DNA of 37,014 bases from Rickettsia typhi (GTDB lineage Bacteria; Pseudomonadota; Alphaproteobacteria; Rickettsiales; UBA1997). The position numbers were made by a program, and so were the translations under genes. A model generated the notes under the pieces. It did not search any database and was not told where the DNA came from. It worked only from the letters and a program-made list of their open reading frames with translations. The stretch is from contig CAMDCJ010000004.1 of assembly GCA_945890035.1 (NCBI GenBank), positions 1 to 37,014 of the forward strand. Reading direction: 5' to 3'. Positions 10,212-19,021 of the stretch are shown piece after piece. How positions within the stretch are numbered: the first letter of the stretch is position 1; each line of letters opens with the position of its first letter.

Positions 10212-10544
10212 CTAATTATTTGTATCTTTTTTCTTTTTTTCTTCTTCAAATAAACGACTTATTTCGTTAAATTTATTAAAAGCATCTTTGACAACACTCC
10301 CCGAACTCAATTCATCAGTTACATATTGAAGCAATTCTTCAAAAGGAACGCGATTTCTTTTGGCAATTTCGTTTAAATCAGTTAATGACTTAACGACATC
10401 CTCTGGAACAGCAACCCCTCTTTGAGTTAAATATTTCATTTGATAGCCAATTGGATGCGATGTTTCTTGCGGATCTCCTACATAAAAGCTTATCGGCAAT
10501 TCTTGCTGATTAAATAAGCACTTCAATTCAAATTTTCTAGCCAT
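10212..10544 (-). CDS. DUF2610-like small protein
   Basis: FYVGDPQETSHPIGYQMKYLTQRGVAVPEDVVKSLTDLNEIAKRNRVPFEELLQYV resembles the DUF2610 pattern recalled from Rickettsiales. Confidence 0.65.
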   Translation of the reverse strand: MARKFELKCLFNQQELPISFYVGDPQETSHPIGYQMKYLTQRGVAVPEDVVKSLTDLNEIAKRNRVPFEELLQYVTDELSSGSVVKDAFNKFNEISRLFEEEKKKKDTNN

Positions 10545-10555
10545 TTTTAAAAAAA

Positions 10556-11362
10556 TTATTTAGCGACAACGAAACCACTATTAATAAAATTATTTTTTTT
10601 ATATTGCAACTCTTCGCCCAAAAAAAACTTACTATTTTCATTTTTGAGAGTTCGAAGATTAGCTCCGCACAAATTAACCAAAATATGCCCCGAAGCGGTA
10701 TCCCACTCCATTGACTTACGAAAATGAAGATAAAGATTTGCTTCATTTTCAATTATTCTAAAAAATTTTACCGCGGAAGATAATTTTTCAACCTTAAAAT
10801 TATTTATAAATTGTGGATAAAATTGCGCAATATAAATTTTAACATCTTCATCTTTAGTTCTAGAACTTGTAATTATTTTTAAAGAACTATTGTTAAAAAT
10901 AGCTTTATTTAAGATAAAATTTTTATTTTCATTGCGCTTATACAAAACTATTTGGTCTTGATGATTATTAAAAATCATCTTCCCGCCTTCAAACAAAGGC
11001 GCGTATATTAATCCAAAAATTGGTTTTTGATTTTTAATTAAGGCAATATTTATACAAAATTCAACGCTATTATTTATAAAGCTTGAAGTTCCATCGATTG
11101 GATCGATTAAAAAAAATATGTCATTTTCAAATTCGCGAACCCTGCCCTCTTCGCAAACTATTGGAATATTGGGGACGATTTGCGAAATTGCTTGTTGAAT
11201 TAATTTGCTTATTGCTATGTCGGCTGATGAAACTTTTGAATTATCTTCTTTGTTAAAAATTTCAAAATTTTTTTTAAGAAAAGCTTGTTCGGCAATCTCT
11301 CCCGCTTCAATTGCCAGTTGAAATATTTCGTTAATTTGTTGTTGACTTAAATAATTTGACAC
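10556..11362 (-). CDS. cysQ: Inositol monophosphatase-family phosphatase, CysQ-like
   Basis: IVCEEGR...FFLIDPIDGTSSFINNSVEFCINIALI and SMEWDTASGHILVNLCGA: metal-binding motifs of the IMPase/CysQ family. Confidence 0.8.
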   Translation of the reverse strand: MSNYLSQQQINEIFQLAIEAGEIAEQAFLKKNFEIFNKEDNSKVSSADIAISKLIQQAISQIVPNIPIVCEEGRVREFENDIFFLIDPIDGTSSFINNSVEFCINIALIKNQKPIFGLIYAPLFEGGKMIFNNHQDQIVLYKRNENKNFILNKAIFNNSSLKIITSSRTKDEDVKIYIAQFYPQFINNFKVEKLSSAVKFFRIIENEANLYLHFRKSMEWDTASGHILVNLCGANLRTLKNENSKFFLGEELQYKKNNFINSGFVVAK

Positions 11363-12659
11363 GAATTTTAGAGTATATTTTTTTAAAAATAATGTTTAGA
11401 AAAAAAGAAATCAGAGAAATAACTGATAAAATTACAAAATTTGAATAATCAATATTGGTTGATTCAACTATAACAATCGCTGAAGTAATTGGAACATTTA
11501 AAATTGGCGATAAAAAAGCCACCATTCCAACTATTACAAAAATTAACGGCGGTATATTTTCAAAAAAAGAACCGTAAATTGAACCCGCAACTGCTCCCAT
11601 AGCAATCGAAGGCGCAACTAAACCGCCAGCACTTGCGGTAATATGCGTAAAAATTGTCGATAAATATCTTCCAAAAAATTCTTTATAGCCAAACATTTCT
11701 TGAGGATTCGACAAAACTTGATTTGTGGTTCTTATCCCTCCGCCAATTGAATAAATTCCAAAATAAATACCAATAATTGCCACGATTAAACCAAAAATTA
11801 TTGGAATAAAATGCCATTTATAACTTTTTATAATAATTATTTTTTTATAATAATATCTACAAATATTTAATAATAAGAAAGCTAAAATACTACAAATTAT
11901 TGTAAGAAAAATAAGATAATGCAAATATTTAAAACTAATTATTTTAATATTGTGCGCGGGATAAATTGGCAAATGGTTATGGAGTAAAAATACCAAAATA
12001 ACAATCGCCACAAAGCTTAGAATCAAAGCCTTAATATAATTTTTAGCTTTATTCTTGATAATTTTTTCAACGACATAAAGAATACCGGCGATTGGAGCGT
12101 TAAAAGCAACAACCAAGCCAATCGCATAACCAACATAAACCCAAATTTCTAAAGTAGTTTTAAGTAAAAATTTACGCAAATAATAAGCACTACTTATAAC
12201 GAGACTCACCGCAATCATGATTGAAGGTGCTTCGCGACCCAAAGAACCACCGGAATAAGTTGAAATTAGAGAGCTAAAAAATATTATAATGGCAATTTTA
12301 AATCCAATAAGATTGGCAATTTTTTTATATTTATTGGGATATTTTTCGAGTTTTTTTAAAGCAAGAGTAATGTTATCAAGACCGCTTCCCAAGGGATTAA
12401 AAGCGTATTTTTTACACAAAAAAGCTGAAAGCCAAAATAATAATGGCGTTACTATGAGAGCTAATTGTGGATTTTTAGTAATTCTATCTTTTGCTAAATC
12501 ACTAAATTTATAAAAAACATCGCAATAAAAAATTACAATAAAAGCTATTATAAAAATTATTGAAACAAGAAAAAGTGCCGTAAAAACAATTTTGAAATAA
12601 TTTTTTTGTAATAAAAAAAAGATATTTTTGATTTCGGCTTTATTTTTGACGATATTCAT
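11331..12659 (-). CDS. CLC-family chloride channel/transporter
   Basis: Multi-TM with CLC signature regions GGSLGREAPSIMIA, VAFNAPIAGILYVVEK, SAGGLVAPSIAMGAVAGSIYG. Confidence 0.9.
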   Translation of the reverse strand: MNIVKNKAEIKNIFFLLQKNYFKIVFTALFLVSIIFIIAFIVIFYCDVFYKFSDLAKDRITKNPQLALIVTPLLFWLSAFLCKKYAFNPLGSGLDNITLALKKLEKYPNKYKKIANLIGFKIAIIIFFSSLISTYSGGSLGREAPSIMIAVSLVISSAYYLRKFLLKTTLEIWVYVGYAIGLVVAFNAPIAGILYVVEKIIKNKAKNYIKALILSFVAIVILVFLLHNHLPIYPAHNIKIISFKYLHYLIFLTIICSILAFLLLNICRYYYKKIIIIKSYKWHFIPIIFGLIVAIIGIYFGIYSIGGGIRTTNQVLSNPQEMFGYKEFFGRYLSTIFTHITASAGGLVAPSIAMGAVAGSIYGSFFENIPPLIFVIVGMVAFLSPILNVPITSAIVIVESTNIDYSNFVILSVISLISFFLNIIFKKIYSKIRVKLFKSTTN

Positions 12660-13209
12660 TAGCTAATTCGATATAATTCTGTGCAGAAACTTTAATATAA
12701 TCTTTTTCAATTTGCGTCATTTGACGAAAAAATTTAGCAGGATTTCCCGCCCAAATTTCACCAGATTTAACAATTTTTTTAGGAGTTAAAACCGCTCCGG
12801 CAGCGAGCATTCCATATTGCTCAATTCGCGCTAAATCCATAATTATAGAACCCATTCCAACAAAAGCATTATCTTCGATGATACACGCATGAATTATGGC
12901 GCTATGTCCAATCGTGACGCCATTTCCAACTATAACTGGAGCGCCTTCGGAGCCAGTTTTATTTTGCGCATGATTTGGTCGTGTGCCGTGCAAAACACAA
13001 TTATCTTGAATGTTGGTATTTTCACCAATTTCAATTTTTGTAACATCGCCACGCAATACGCACCCATACCAAACACTGGAGTTTTTGGCAATTTTTACAT
13101 CACCCGTAATCACTGCATTATGAGCAACAAAAGATGATTTGTCGATTGTCGGAACAATGCCTCGATAAGAAAAAATATTTGTCATTTTAATACCATCCGA
13201 TAATTTCAT
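12640..13209 (-). CDS. Gamma-carbonic anhydrase-like (YrdA/PaaY) left-handed beta-helix protein
   Basis: Hexapeptide repeats; SVWYGCVLRGDVTKIEIGENTNIQDNCVLHG...VTIGHSAIIHACIIEDNAFVGMGSIIMD. Confidence 0.9.
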   Translation of the reverse strand: MKLSDGIKMTNIFSYRGIVPTIDKSSFVAHNAVITGDVKIAKNSSVWYGCVLRGDVTKIEIGENTNIQDNCVLHGTRPNHAQNKTGSEGAPVIVGNGVTIGHSAIIHACIIEDNAFVGMGSIIMDLARIEQYGMLAAGAVLTPKKIVKSGEIWAGNPAKFFRQMTQIEKDYIKVSAQNYIELANEYRQK

Positions 13210-13618
13210 ATTCTTTTCGATTTAAACATCGAGTAATGTAATTCTTTTTTACCTCATCAGGCTTAATTTTATCTTCACCCAAAGATGATAACCCGCCGTA
13301 AAGTCCTCCAAATATTGAACCTCCAACAACTCCGCCAATAATTGATTGCGTTGAATTGCCAAATACCAACCCCCACAAGCCCCCAAATAAGCCACCAACT
13401 ATAGCTTTTCTGCGCGCTTCATTTGTCGCTTTTTTTAATTTATATTGATCTAGATAATTTTCTGCTTCTTTCTTACACTCTGCAAAGTCTTTATTGGCAA
13501 CCTTCGCGCCAACATCTATAAATTTTTTATTGTTATCAAAAATTGGACTGTAAGATGCGCAAGAAAATAATGTTACGACAAGCGCAAGCGATAAAAAATA
13601 CTTAATTGTTAAAGTCAT
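13187..13618 (-). CDS. Putative glycine-zipper lipoprotein/envelope protein
   Basis: Signal sequence with possible lipobox (LVVTLFSC), then glycine-zipper GGLFGGLWGLVFGNSTQSIIGGVVGGSIFGGLYGG. Confidence 0.7.
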   Translation of the reverse strand: MTLTIKYFLSLALVVTLFSCASYSPIFDNNKKFIDVGAKVANKDFAECKKEAENYLDQYKLKKATNEARRKAIVGGLFGGLWGLVFGNSTQSIIGGVVGGSIFGGLYGGLSSLGEDKIKPDEVKKNYITRCLNRKEYEIIGWY

Positions 13619-13648
13619 TTTAAAGCTTAAATTTATAATTAAATTAAA

Positions 13649-14617
13649 TTACTTTACTAACTTAGCTTCTTTGTAATATTTTAAAGCTCCAGCGTGAATT
13701 GGCGCTGAGTTTCCTTGATTAACCATATCCTCTTTTTTTAAAGAAGAAAATACTGGATGAAGCGTTTTGAAATTATCAAAATTTTCAAATACGGCGCGAG
13801 TGATATTATAAACTACATCATCGCCAATTTTTTCGGAAGTAACCAAGCTGGCTTTAACTCCAAATGTTTGAATATCTTCTTGGTTATTAGCATACATTCC
13901 GCCGGGAACGACAGCTTTTACATAATAAGGATTTAATTCAATTAATTTATCAACTGTTTTAGCGTCAATTGGAATTAATCTTACTTTACAAGATTGCGTT
14001 GCTTCTTGTAAAACACCATTTGGATTTCCAGCGGCATAAATCATGACATCAATTTTTTCTTCACAAAGTGCTAGTGGCTGTTCAGAAGGTTGCAAATAAG
14101 AAATAGTTGAAAAAGTTTCTTTTTTCCAATTTTTTACTCCCATTAAAACTTCCATAGTGGCATACATTCCAGATCCAAGTGGTCCAAAATTAACTTTTTT
14201 ACCAACAATATCATCGATCGTTTTAATTCCAGATTTTTCTAGAACTGCAACTGTAAAAGTCTCAGTGTAAAGAGAAAAAACTGATCGCAACTCTTTGAAA
14301 GGACTTTGGTCAGCAAAAAAACCTGAACCATTATAGGCGTTATATTGCCAATCGGATTGAACAATACCGAGTTCGATTCCAGAATTTCTGATGGCGTTAA
14401 GATTTGAAACTGAACCCCCCGTAGATTCAACCGAACATCTAATTCCGTGCTCATTTCTTCCACGATTTAAAAGTCGACAAATTGCACCGCCTGCTGGGTA
14501 ATAAACACCGGTAATCGCACCAGTTCCTATGTTGGTATATTTAGTTCCACTAAAAGCTTCTTGATAGTTGGCCAATATAGCGAAGATCGTAACTAATGTT
14601 AATAGTATTTTTTTCAT
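13649..14617 (-). CDS. TAXI-family TRAP transporter solute-binding protein
   Basis: Signal peptide, then TNIGTGAITGVYYPAGGAICRLLNRGR...CSVESTGGSVSNLNAIRNSGIELGIVQSDW typical of TAXI proteins. Confidence 0.93.
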   Translation of the reverse strand: MKKILLTLVTIFAILANYQEAFSGTKYTNIGTGAITGVYYPAGGAICRLLNRGRNEHGIRCSVESTGGSVSNLNAIRNSGIELGIVQSDWQYNAYNGSGFFADQSPFKELRSVFSLYTETFTVAVLEKSGIKTIDDIVGKKVNFGPLGSGMYATMEVLMGVKNWKKETFSTISYLQPSEQPLALCEEKIDVMIYAAGNPNGVLQEATQSCKVRLIPIDAKTVDKLIELNPYYVKAVVPGGMYANNQEDIQTFGVKASLVTSEKIGDDVVYNITRAVFENFDNFKTLHPVFSSLKKEDMVNQGNSAPIHAGALKYYKEAKLVK

Positions 14618-14962
14618 GATTTTGTTCGGTTAAAACTTAAAAGTCTTTTCAGAAATAATTTTTTATTATTGTTTTAATTAAATTAAAAAAGAAAAAATTC
14701 AAAGTCAAATTATAAATTAAATTTTAATCACTTTTATTTTTTATAAAAAAAATTTTGACATTAAAATTTTATAGGTTTAGCTTATTTGACAAAATTTATG
14801 AAGAATTAAATTATTAGATTTAAAATTCGAAAACTAAACATAGTATTGGTAAAAAAATTTTTAGTTTAAATTTGATTCATCAAAAACACTTTTATTCATG
14901 ATCTTTGTTGAGCAAGAAAGCTCCGGAAATATCGAATTCTTTAACTAAAATTTAACAATTTT

Positions 14963-16213
14963 ATGAAACTTTGGAAACAGGTTCTTATTGGTCTATGTCT
15001 TGGCGTTATCGCCGGTATAACTCTTGAAAAAGATGTCGCTCGAGAATTAAAAGTCTTTGGCACAATTTTTATGAACCTCATCAAAATGGTTATTGTTCCA
15101 TTAATTTTTTTCGCATTACTTTCTGGTATCACCTCAATTAGTGGCGAAGGAAATTTTACAAGAGTTGGCATTAAAGGTTTTAGCGCCTATATTTTAACCG
15201 CAGTTTTTGCAGTTCTCATTGGAATTACCGCTGGACATTTTTTAGAGCCAGGAAAAGGTGTAAATATGAAGGAGTTAATACAACAATCCGAAACCGATAA
15301 TAATAAGGCTTTCACGGAGACATTGGCGGTCGCTAAAACAGAAAAATCTGCCAAAGATTTTTTAATTGAATTAATTCCTACCAACCCAATTAAAGCAATG
15401 GCCGAAGACAAATATCTTCAAATCATTGTCTTCACAATTTTCCTTGGAGTTGTTATTAATATGGTTGGCGATAAAGCCCAACCGCTCAAAGATATAATAA
15501 ATTCGGGAGCGGCAGTTTTCTTTAGAACAATCGAAATAATTATTAAACTTGCTCCGCTTGGTGTTTTTGGATATATGGCATTTTCTATTGCCGATCAAGG
15601 TCCCGAAATACTGCGATCGCTCGCTCGATTAATCTTCACAGTTTTGTTGGCGTGCTTGGTTCAATATATTATTTTTGGATTTTTAATTGCATTTTTCGCT
15701 AGAGTTTCTCCATTCCCATTCTATCGCAAAATATTCTTTACTCAATCTCTTGCCTTTTCTACAAGTAGCAGTAAAGCAACTCTTCCAACCGCAATGACTC
15801 AACTTCAAGATCGATTGGGGGTTTCTAAAACCAACTCGAATTTCTTGATGCCACTCGGCGTTTGCATAAACATGGATGGAACAGCAATTTACCTCGGAAT
15901 TTGCGCATTATTTTTTGCTCAAGGCTTTGGTATTGATCTTACTTTCCAAAACTACATGATGTTAGTTTTAACTTGTACTCTTGGATCAATTGGTGCCGCT
16001 GGAATTCCAAGTGGTTCAATAATTTTCATGAGTATGGTTCTTGGCTCAATCGGCATTCCCGCTGAAGGTATCGTAGTAATTCTTGGAGTTGATCGCGTTC
16101 TTGATATGGTTCGTACCACTATCAACATTACTGGAGATAGCGCCATCACTCTTATAGTTGATAAAACTGAAGGTGGCTTAAATGAAAAACTATACTATTC
16201 CAAAGATGTATAA
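14963..16213 (+). CDS. Dicarboxylate/amino acid:cation symporter (DAACS/SLC1 family)
   Basis: FMNLIKMVIVPLIFFALLSGI, FSTSSSKATLPTAM, MPLGVCINMDGTAIYLGICALFFAQ, GAAGIPSGSIIF, DRVLDMVRTTINITGDS. Confidence 0.95.
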   Translation: MKLWKQVLIGLCLGVIAGITLEKDVARELKVFGTIFMNLIKMVIVPLIFFALLSGITSISGEGNFTRVGIKGFSAYILTAVFAVLIGITAGHFLEPGKGVNMKELIQQSETDNNKAFTETLAVAKTEKSAKDFLIELIPTNPIKAMAEDKYLQIIVFTIFLGVVINMVGDKAQPLKDIINSGAAVFFRTIEIIIKLAPLGVFGYMAFSIADQGPEILRSLARLIFTVLLACLVQYIIFGFLIAFFARVSPFPFYRKIFFTQSLAFSTSSSKATLPTAMTQLQDRLGVSKTNSNFLMPLGVCINMDGTAIYLGICALFFAQGFGIDLTFQNYMMLVLTCTLGSIGAAGIPSGSIIFMSMVLGSIGIPAEGIVVILGVDRVLDMVRTTINITGDSAITLIVDKTEGGLNEKLYYSKDV

Positions 16214-16229
16214 TTTACTAAAAAATTTT

Positions 16230-16859
16230 ATGAGAAAAAGCTATGCATTAAAATTGTGCATAGCTTTTTTTTGTATGTTTACCACAACATCATCTTTCGC
16301 TCAATCAAAATTACCTAATGAATATCAGCAAGAACTTTTGCAAATCGAAACTTTTTTAAACAATATTAAAGATTTAAATTGTAGATTTATTCAAAATAGC
16401 AACGGAAGCCTCGTTGAAGGAAAATTTTATTTATCACGAAGCAAAAATTCTTCTGGTAAAATGCGCGTAGAATATTTAGCCGAACCAAAGGTTTTAATCG
16501 TTGTAAATGGCGCAATTTTATCATATTACGATGTTGAGCTTGATGAAATATCAAGACTTAGCACCAACACTACACCCGCCTCTTTTCTAACGCGCCCCAA
16601 TATTTCATTTTCGGCAAAAGATGTCGAGGTAACTAACATCGTAAAAAATAATAATGAAATTAAAGTTTCGGTGATGAAAAAAAATCGCAAAGAAGCCGGA
16701 GAATTTAGTTTAATTTTTAAGTTAGAGCCATTTGAATTTATAAGAATGGAAGTTAAAAACGATCTTGAACAAATTATTTCAGTTCAGCTAAAAAACATTG
16801 ATTTTCAAAGCAAACTATCCGATAAATTATTTATATTAAAAAATAACAACAACGAATAA
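16230..16859 (+). CDS. lolA: Outer-membrane lipoprotein carrier protein LolA
   Basis: MRKSYALKLCIAFFCMFTTTSSFAQ signal peptide; LNCRFIQNSNGSLVEGKFYLSRSKNSSGKMRVEYLAEPKVLIVVNGAILSYYDVELDEISRL. The track start (16182) overlaps the symporter; the in-frame ATG at 16230 fits a signal peptide better. Confidence 0.85.
   Translation: MRKSYALKLCIAFFCMFTTTSSFAQSKLPNEYQQELLQIETFLNNIKDLNCRFIQNSNGSLVEGKFYLSRSKNSSGKMRVEYLAEPKVLIVVNGAILSYYDVELDEISRLSTNTTPASFLTRPNISFSAKDVEVTNIVKNNNEIKVSVMKKNRKEAGEFSLIFKLEPFEFIRMEVKNDLEQIISVQLKNIDFQSKLSDKLFILKNNNNE
16235..16272 (+). terminator. Intrinsic-terminator-like hairpin with T tract, overlapping the lolA signal-peptide codons
   Basis: AAAAAGCTATGCA (16235-16247), 9-nt loop, TGCATAGCTTTTT (16257-16269); 8-T run 16265-16272. 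Starts 22 nt after the symporter stop. Confidence 0.6.
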
Positions 16860-16867
16860 TTTTAAAA

Positions 16868-17287
16868 ATGGCATTTTCTTCACCAAAAAAAAATGGCAAT
16901 AAGCGCGCGGTTATTAGCGAGATTAATATCACGCCTTTCGTTGATGTGCTTTTAGTTTTGCTAATTATCTTTATGGTTGCGGCTCCAATGCTTACAAGCT
17001 CAGTCGATGTAAATTTACCTCAAGGCGTTGAAACCGCCAATGAAGAAAAATTGCAAACCATCACCGTCTCGGTAAAATCCGATGGCTCAATTTTTTTACA
17101 AGAAGATCCAATAAAATCAGCAATTTTAGCCACGCGCCTTAAGGAAATTTCGGCTAATAATTTTAGTCGTAAAATTTTTGTAAGAGCCGATAAGGCGTTG
17201 GATTATGGCAAGGTTATGGATGTTGTTAAAACCATTAGCTTGGCGGGTTTTGCTCAAGTTGTATTAGTTACCGAAATTCCTAAATAA
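16868..17287 (+). CDS. tolR: ExbD/TolR family biopolymer transport protein
   Basis: ISEINITPFVDVLLVLLIIFMVAAPMLTSSVDVNLPQ is the TolR/ExbD signature. Confidence 0.93.
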   Translation: MAFSSPKKNGNKRAVISEINITPFVDVLLVLLIIFMVAAPMLTSSVDVNLPQGVETANEEKLQTITVSVKSDGSIFLQEDPIKSAILATRLKEISANNFSRKIFVRADKALDYGKVMDVVKTISLAGFAQVVLVTEIPK

Positions 17288-17382
17288 AACTTTAAGAAAT
17301 TACTAAAATCGTTGCCTAAAAGACAATAAATAAAATCGCTACTTCGCGCAACAAAATGAAATTAAAGATTAAAATTGGCTAA

Positions 17383-18153
17383 ATGATCAAAAATATTTTA
17401 TACTCTTTATTCATTCATTTTTTATTATTTTCGTCGATTTATTTTGCATTTATCAAAAAAGATAACAAAGAAATTGAAGCTGAGCAAGAAATTATGGTAA
17501 GCATCATAACCATTGATAGCAATGGCGTCCCGCCGATTAATGAGCAGATGAAAAAGCCTGAAGAAAATTTTAAAGAACCTCAAGAAAAAATTGAAAATTC
17601 CGAAGTTAAAAAGATTGAATCTCCAAAAAATGATGTTATCAAAAAAGAGAAATCCATAACGCCAAAAAAGATCGCAGAGCCCTTGAAAAAAGAAGAAGAA
17701 ACTCCGCAAAAAGAAGAAGCTAAAGAAGTTGCTAATTCAAAAAAATCTAATTTAAAAGATCACGACAAAGATTCCGTTAAAGAAATGAATCTTAAAGCTT
17801 TTAAAAATATTACCGAAGATAAACAAAGCTCAACACTTTCATCGAGAGAGACTATAAATATTCAATCTCAACTTAAGCTTTGTTACAAAAGAGCTTTGGA
17901 AGAATCTGGATTTGAAAGCAAAACCCGCATTGTTATTAAAATCGAAATAAGTCGAGACGGCTACATTGAGAATGATTTAGATGAAATGGTTGATCTTGAA
18001 AAATATAATAATCCCGTTTACAAAGATTATAAAATTATTATCGACAATATTAAAAGAGCCTTAGATTTGTGCAGTCCGCTACGCAATTTACCGATTGAAA
18101 AATATGATTCTTGGAAAGAAATTATTTTACAATTTGATGTTGGCAAAAATTGA
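17383..18153 (+). CDS. TolA-like cell envelope protein
   Basis: N-terminal TM, long Lys/Glu/Pro-rich linker, C-terminal TolA/TonB-like domain (INIQSQLKLCYKRALEES...VVIKIEISRDGYIE-like), downstream of tolR. Confidence 0.75.
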   Translation: MIKNILYSLFIHFLLFSSIYFAFIKKDNKEIEAEQEIMVSIITIDSNGVPPINEQMKKPEENFKEPQEKIENSEVKKIESPKNDVIKKEKSITPKKIAEPLKKEEETPQKEEAKEVANSKKSNLKDHDKDSVKEMNLKAFKNITEDKQSSTLSSRETINIQSQLKLCYKRALEESGFESKTRIVIKIEISRDGYIENDLDEMVDLEKYNNPVYKDYKIIIDNIKRALDLCSPLRNLPIEKYDSWKEIILQFDVGKN

Positions 18154-18201
18154 AATTGATTAATTAAATCTAGATTAAATGGGTATTTTTGAAGATTTTT
18201 T

Positions 18202-18492
18202 TTATTTATTATCGCCTTGACCTTGAACAACATTTTTAACATCGCCAATATTTTTAATAATTCCGATTGCAATCATTAAATTAATCGAAAAAATTAGCAA
18301 AAGACTTATAAAAAATGTTAGTATTTTTTCAAGAAGGTTGTTATTATAAGCAATTAAAGAAAGTAGCGCTATCAAACCGCTATAAGCAACTGACAATGAA
18401 GAGATTTTTTTAATATAATCTTTAAATAAAAATAAACCCGACAAACCACTTATACAAACAAAAATTAACAGTAAATATGAAATTATTATCAT
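18202..18492 (-). CDS. Small multi-TM protein, possibly MrpC/NuoK-like
   Basis: 96 aa with about three hydrophobic helices; family call is weak. Confidence 0.4.
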   Translation of the reverse strand: MIIISYLLLIFVCISGLSGLFLFKDYIKKISSLSVAYSGLIALLSLIAYNNNLLEKILTFFISLLLIFSINLMIAIGIIKNIGDVKNVVQGQGDNK

Positions 18493-19010
18493 TTTCTAAA
18501 AAGATTTTTTTGATTTTTATTTTTACAATATCTCATATTCTAATTTTAAAAAACATTGCGCAAGCTGAAATTATTGAATTGCGTAATGAAGAAAAAACTT
18601 TTGGCGATTGGAAAGTTTATTGCGAAATTGACGATATGATGAGCTCGGCTCATTGCAAAATTGCTTCCAAATTTTACGATAATTCTTCCGTAATTTCATT
18701 GCAACCAACAAATCATTTTGCCAATGAATTTTTTATAATTATTCCAAAAATAAAACTCGGAAGCTTTGCCAAAATTCGCGTCGATAAAAATGATTTAATT
18801 TTATCAAAAAATGCTTCGCAAAAAGAGTTTGGGCTTATGCCAATCAATCTACAACAAAAAAATATCTTATTTTCACAAATGAAAAATGGTGAATATTTAT
18901 TTTTAAGGTTTAATGTGAATGATTCTGAAAAAGAAATTACCGCCAAGCTTAATCTTAAAGATTTCGCCAAGGCGCTCGAATACTACTCTAACAAAGTTTC
19001 TAACAAATAA
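18477..19010 (+). CDS. Invasion-associated locus B (IalB)-like protein
   Basis: Signal peptide, then FGDWKVYCEIDDMMSSAHCKIASKF, typical of the IalB family start (fgdW.v.C...C). Confidence 0.75.
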   Translation: MKLLSFSKKIFLIFIFTISHILILKNIAQAEIIELRNEEKTFGDWKVYCEIDDMMSSAHCKIASKFYDNSSVISLQPTNHFANEFFIIIPKIKLGSFAKIRVDKNDLILSKNASQKEFGLMPINLQQKNILFSQMKNGEYLFLRFNVNDSEKEITAKLNLKDFAKALEYYSNKVSNK

Positions 19011-19021
19011 ATTTAACTTTT

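Noticed and set aside
10537-10752. 71-aa minus-strand ORF overlapping the CysQ-like gene
   Set aside because: Out of frame within a well-supported phosphatase ORF on the same strand, hydrophobic by AT bias only.
14750-14830. Two TTGACA boxes upstream of the DAACS symporter as tandem promoters
   Set aside because: No convincing -10 element at correct spacing that stands out from the AT-rich background.
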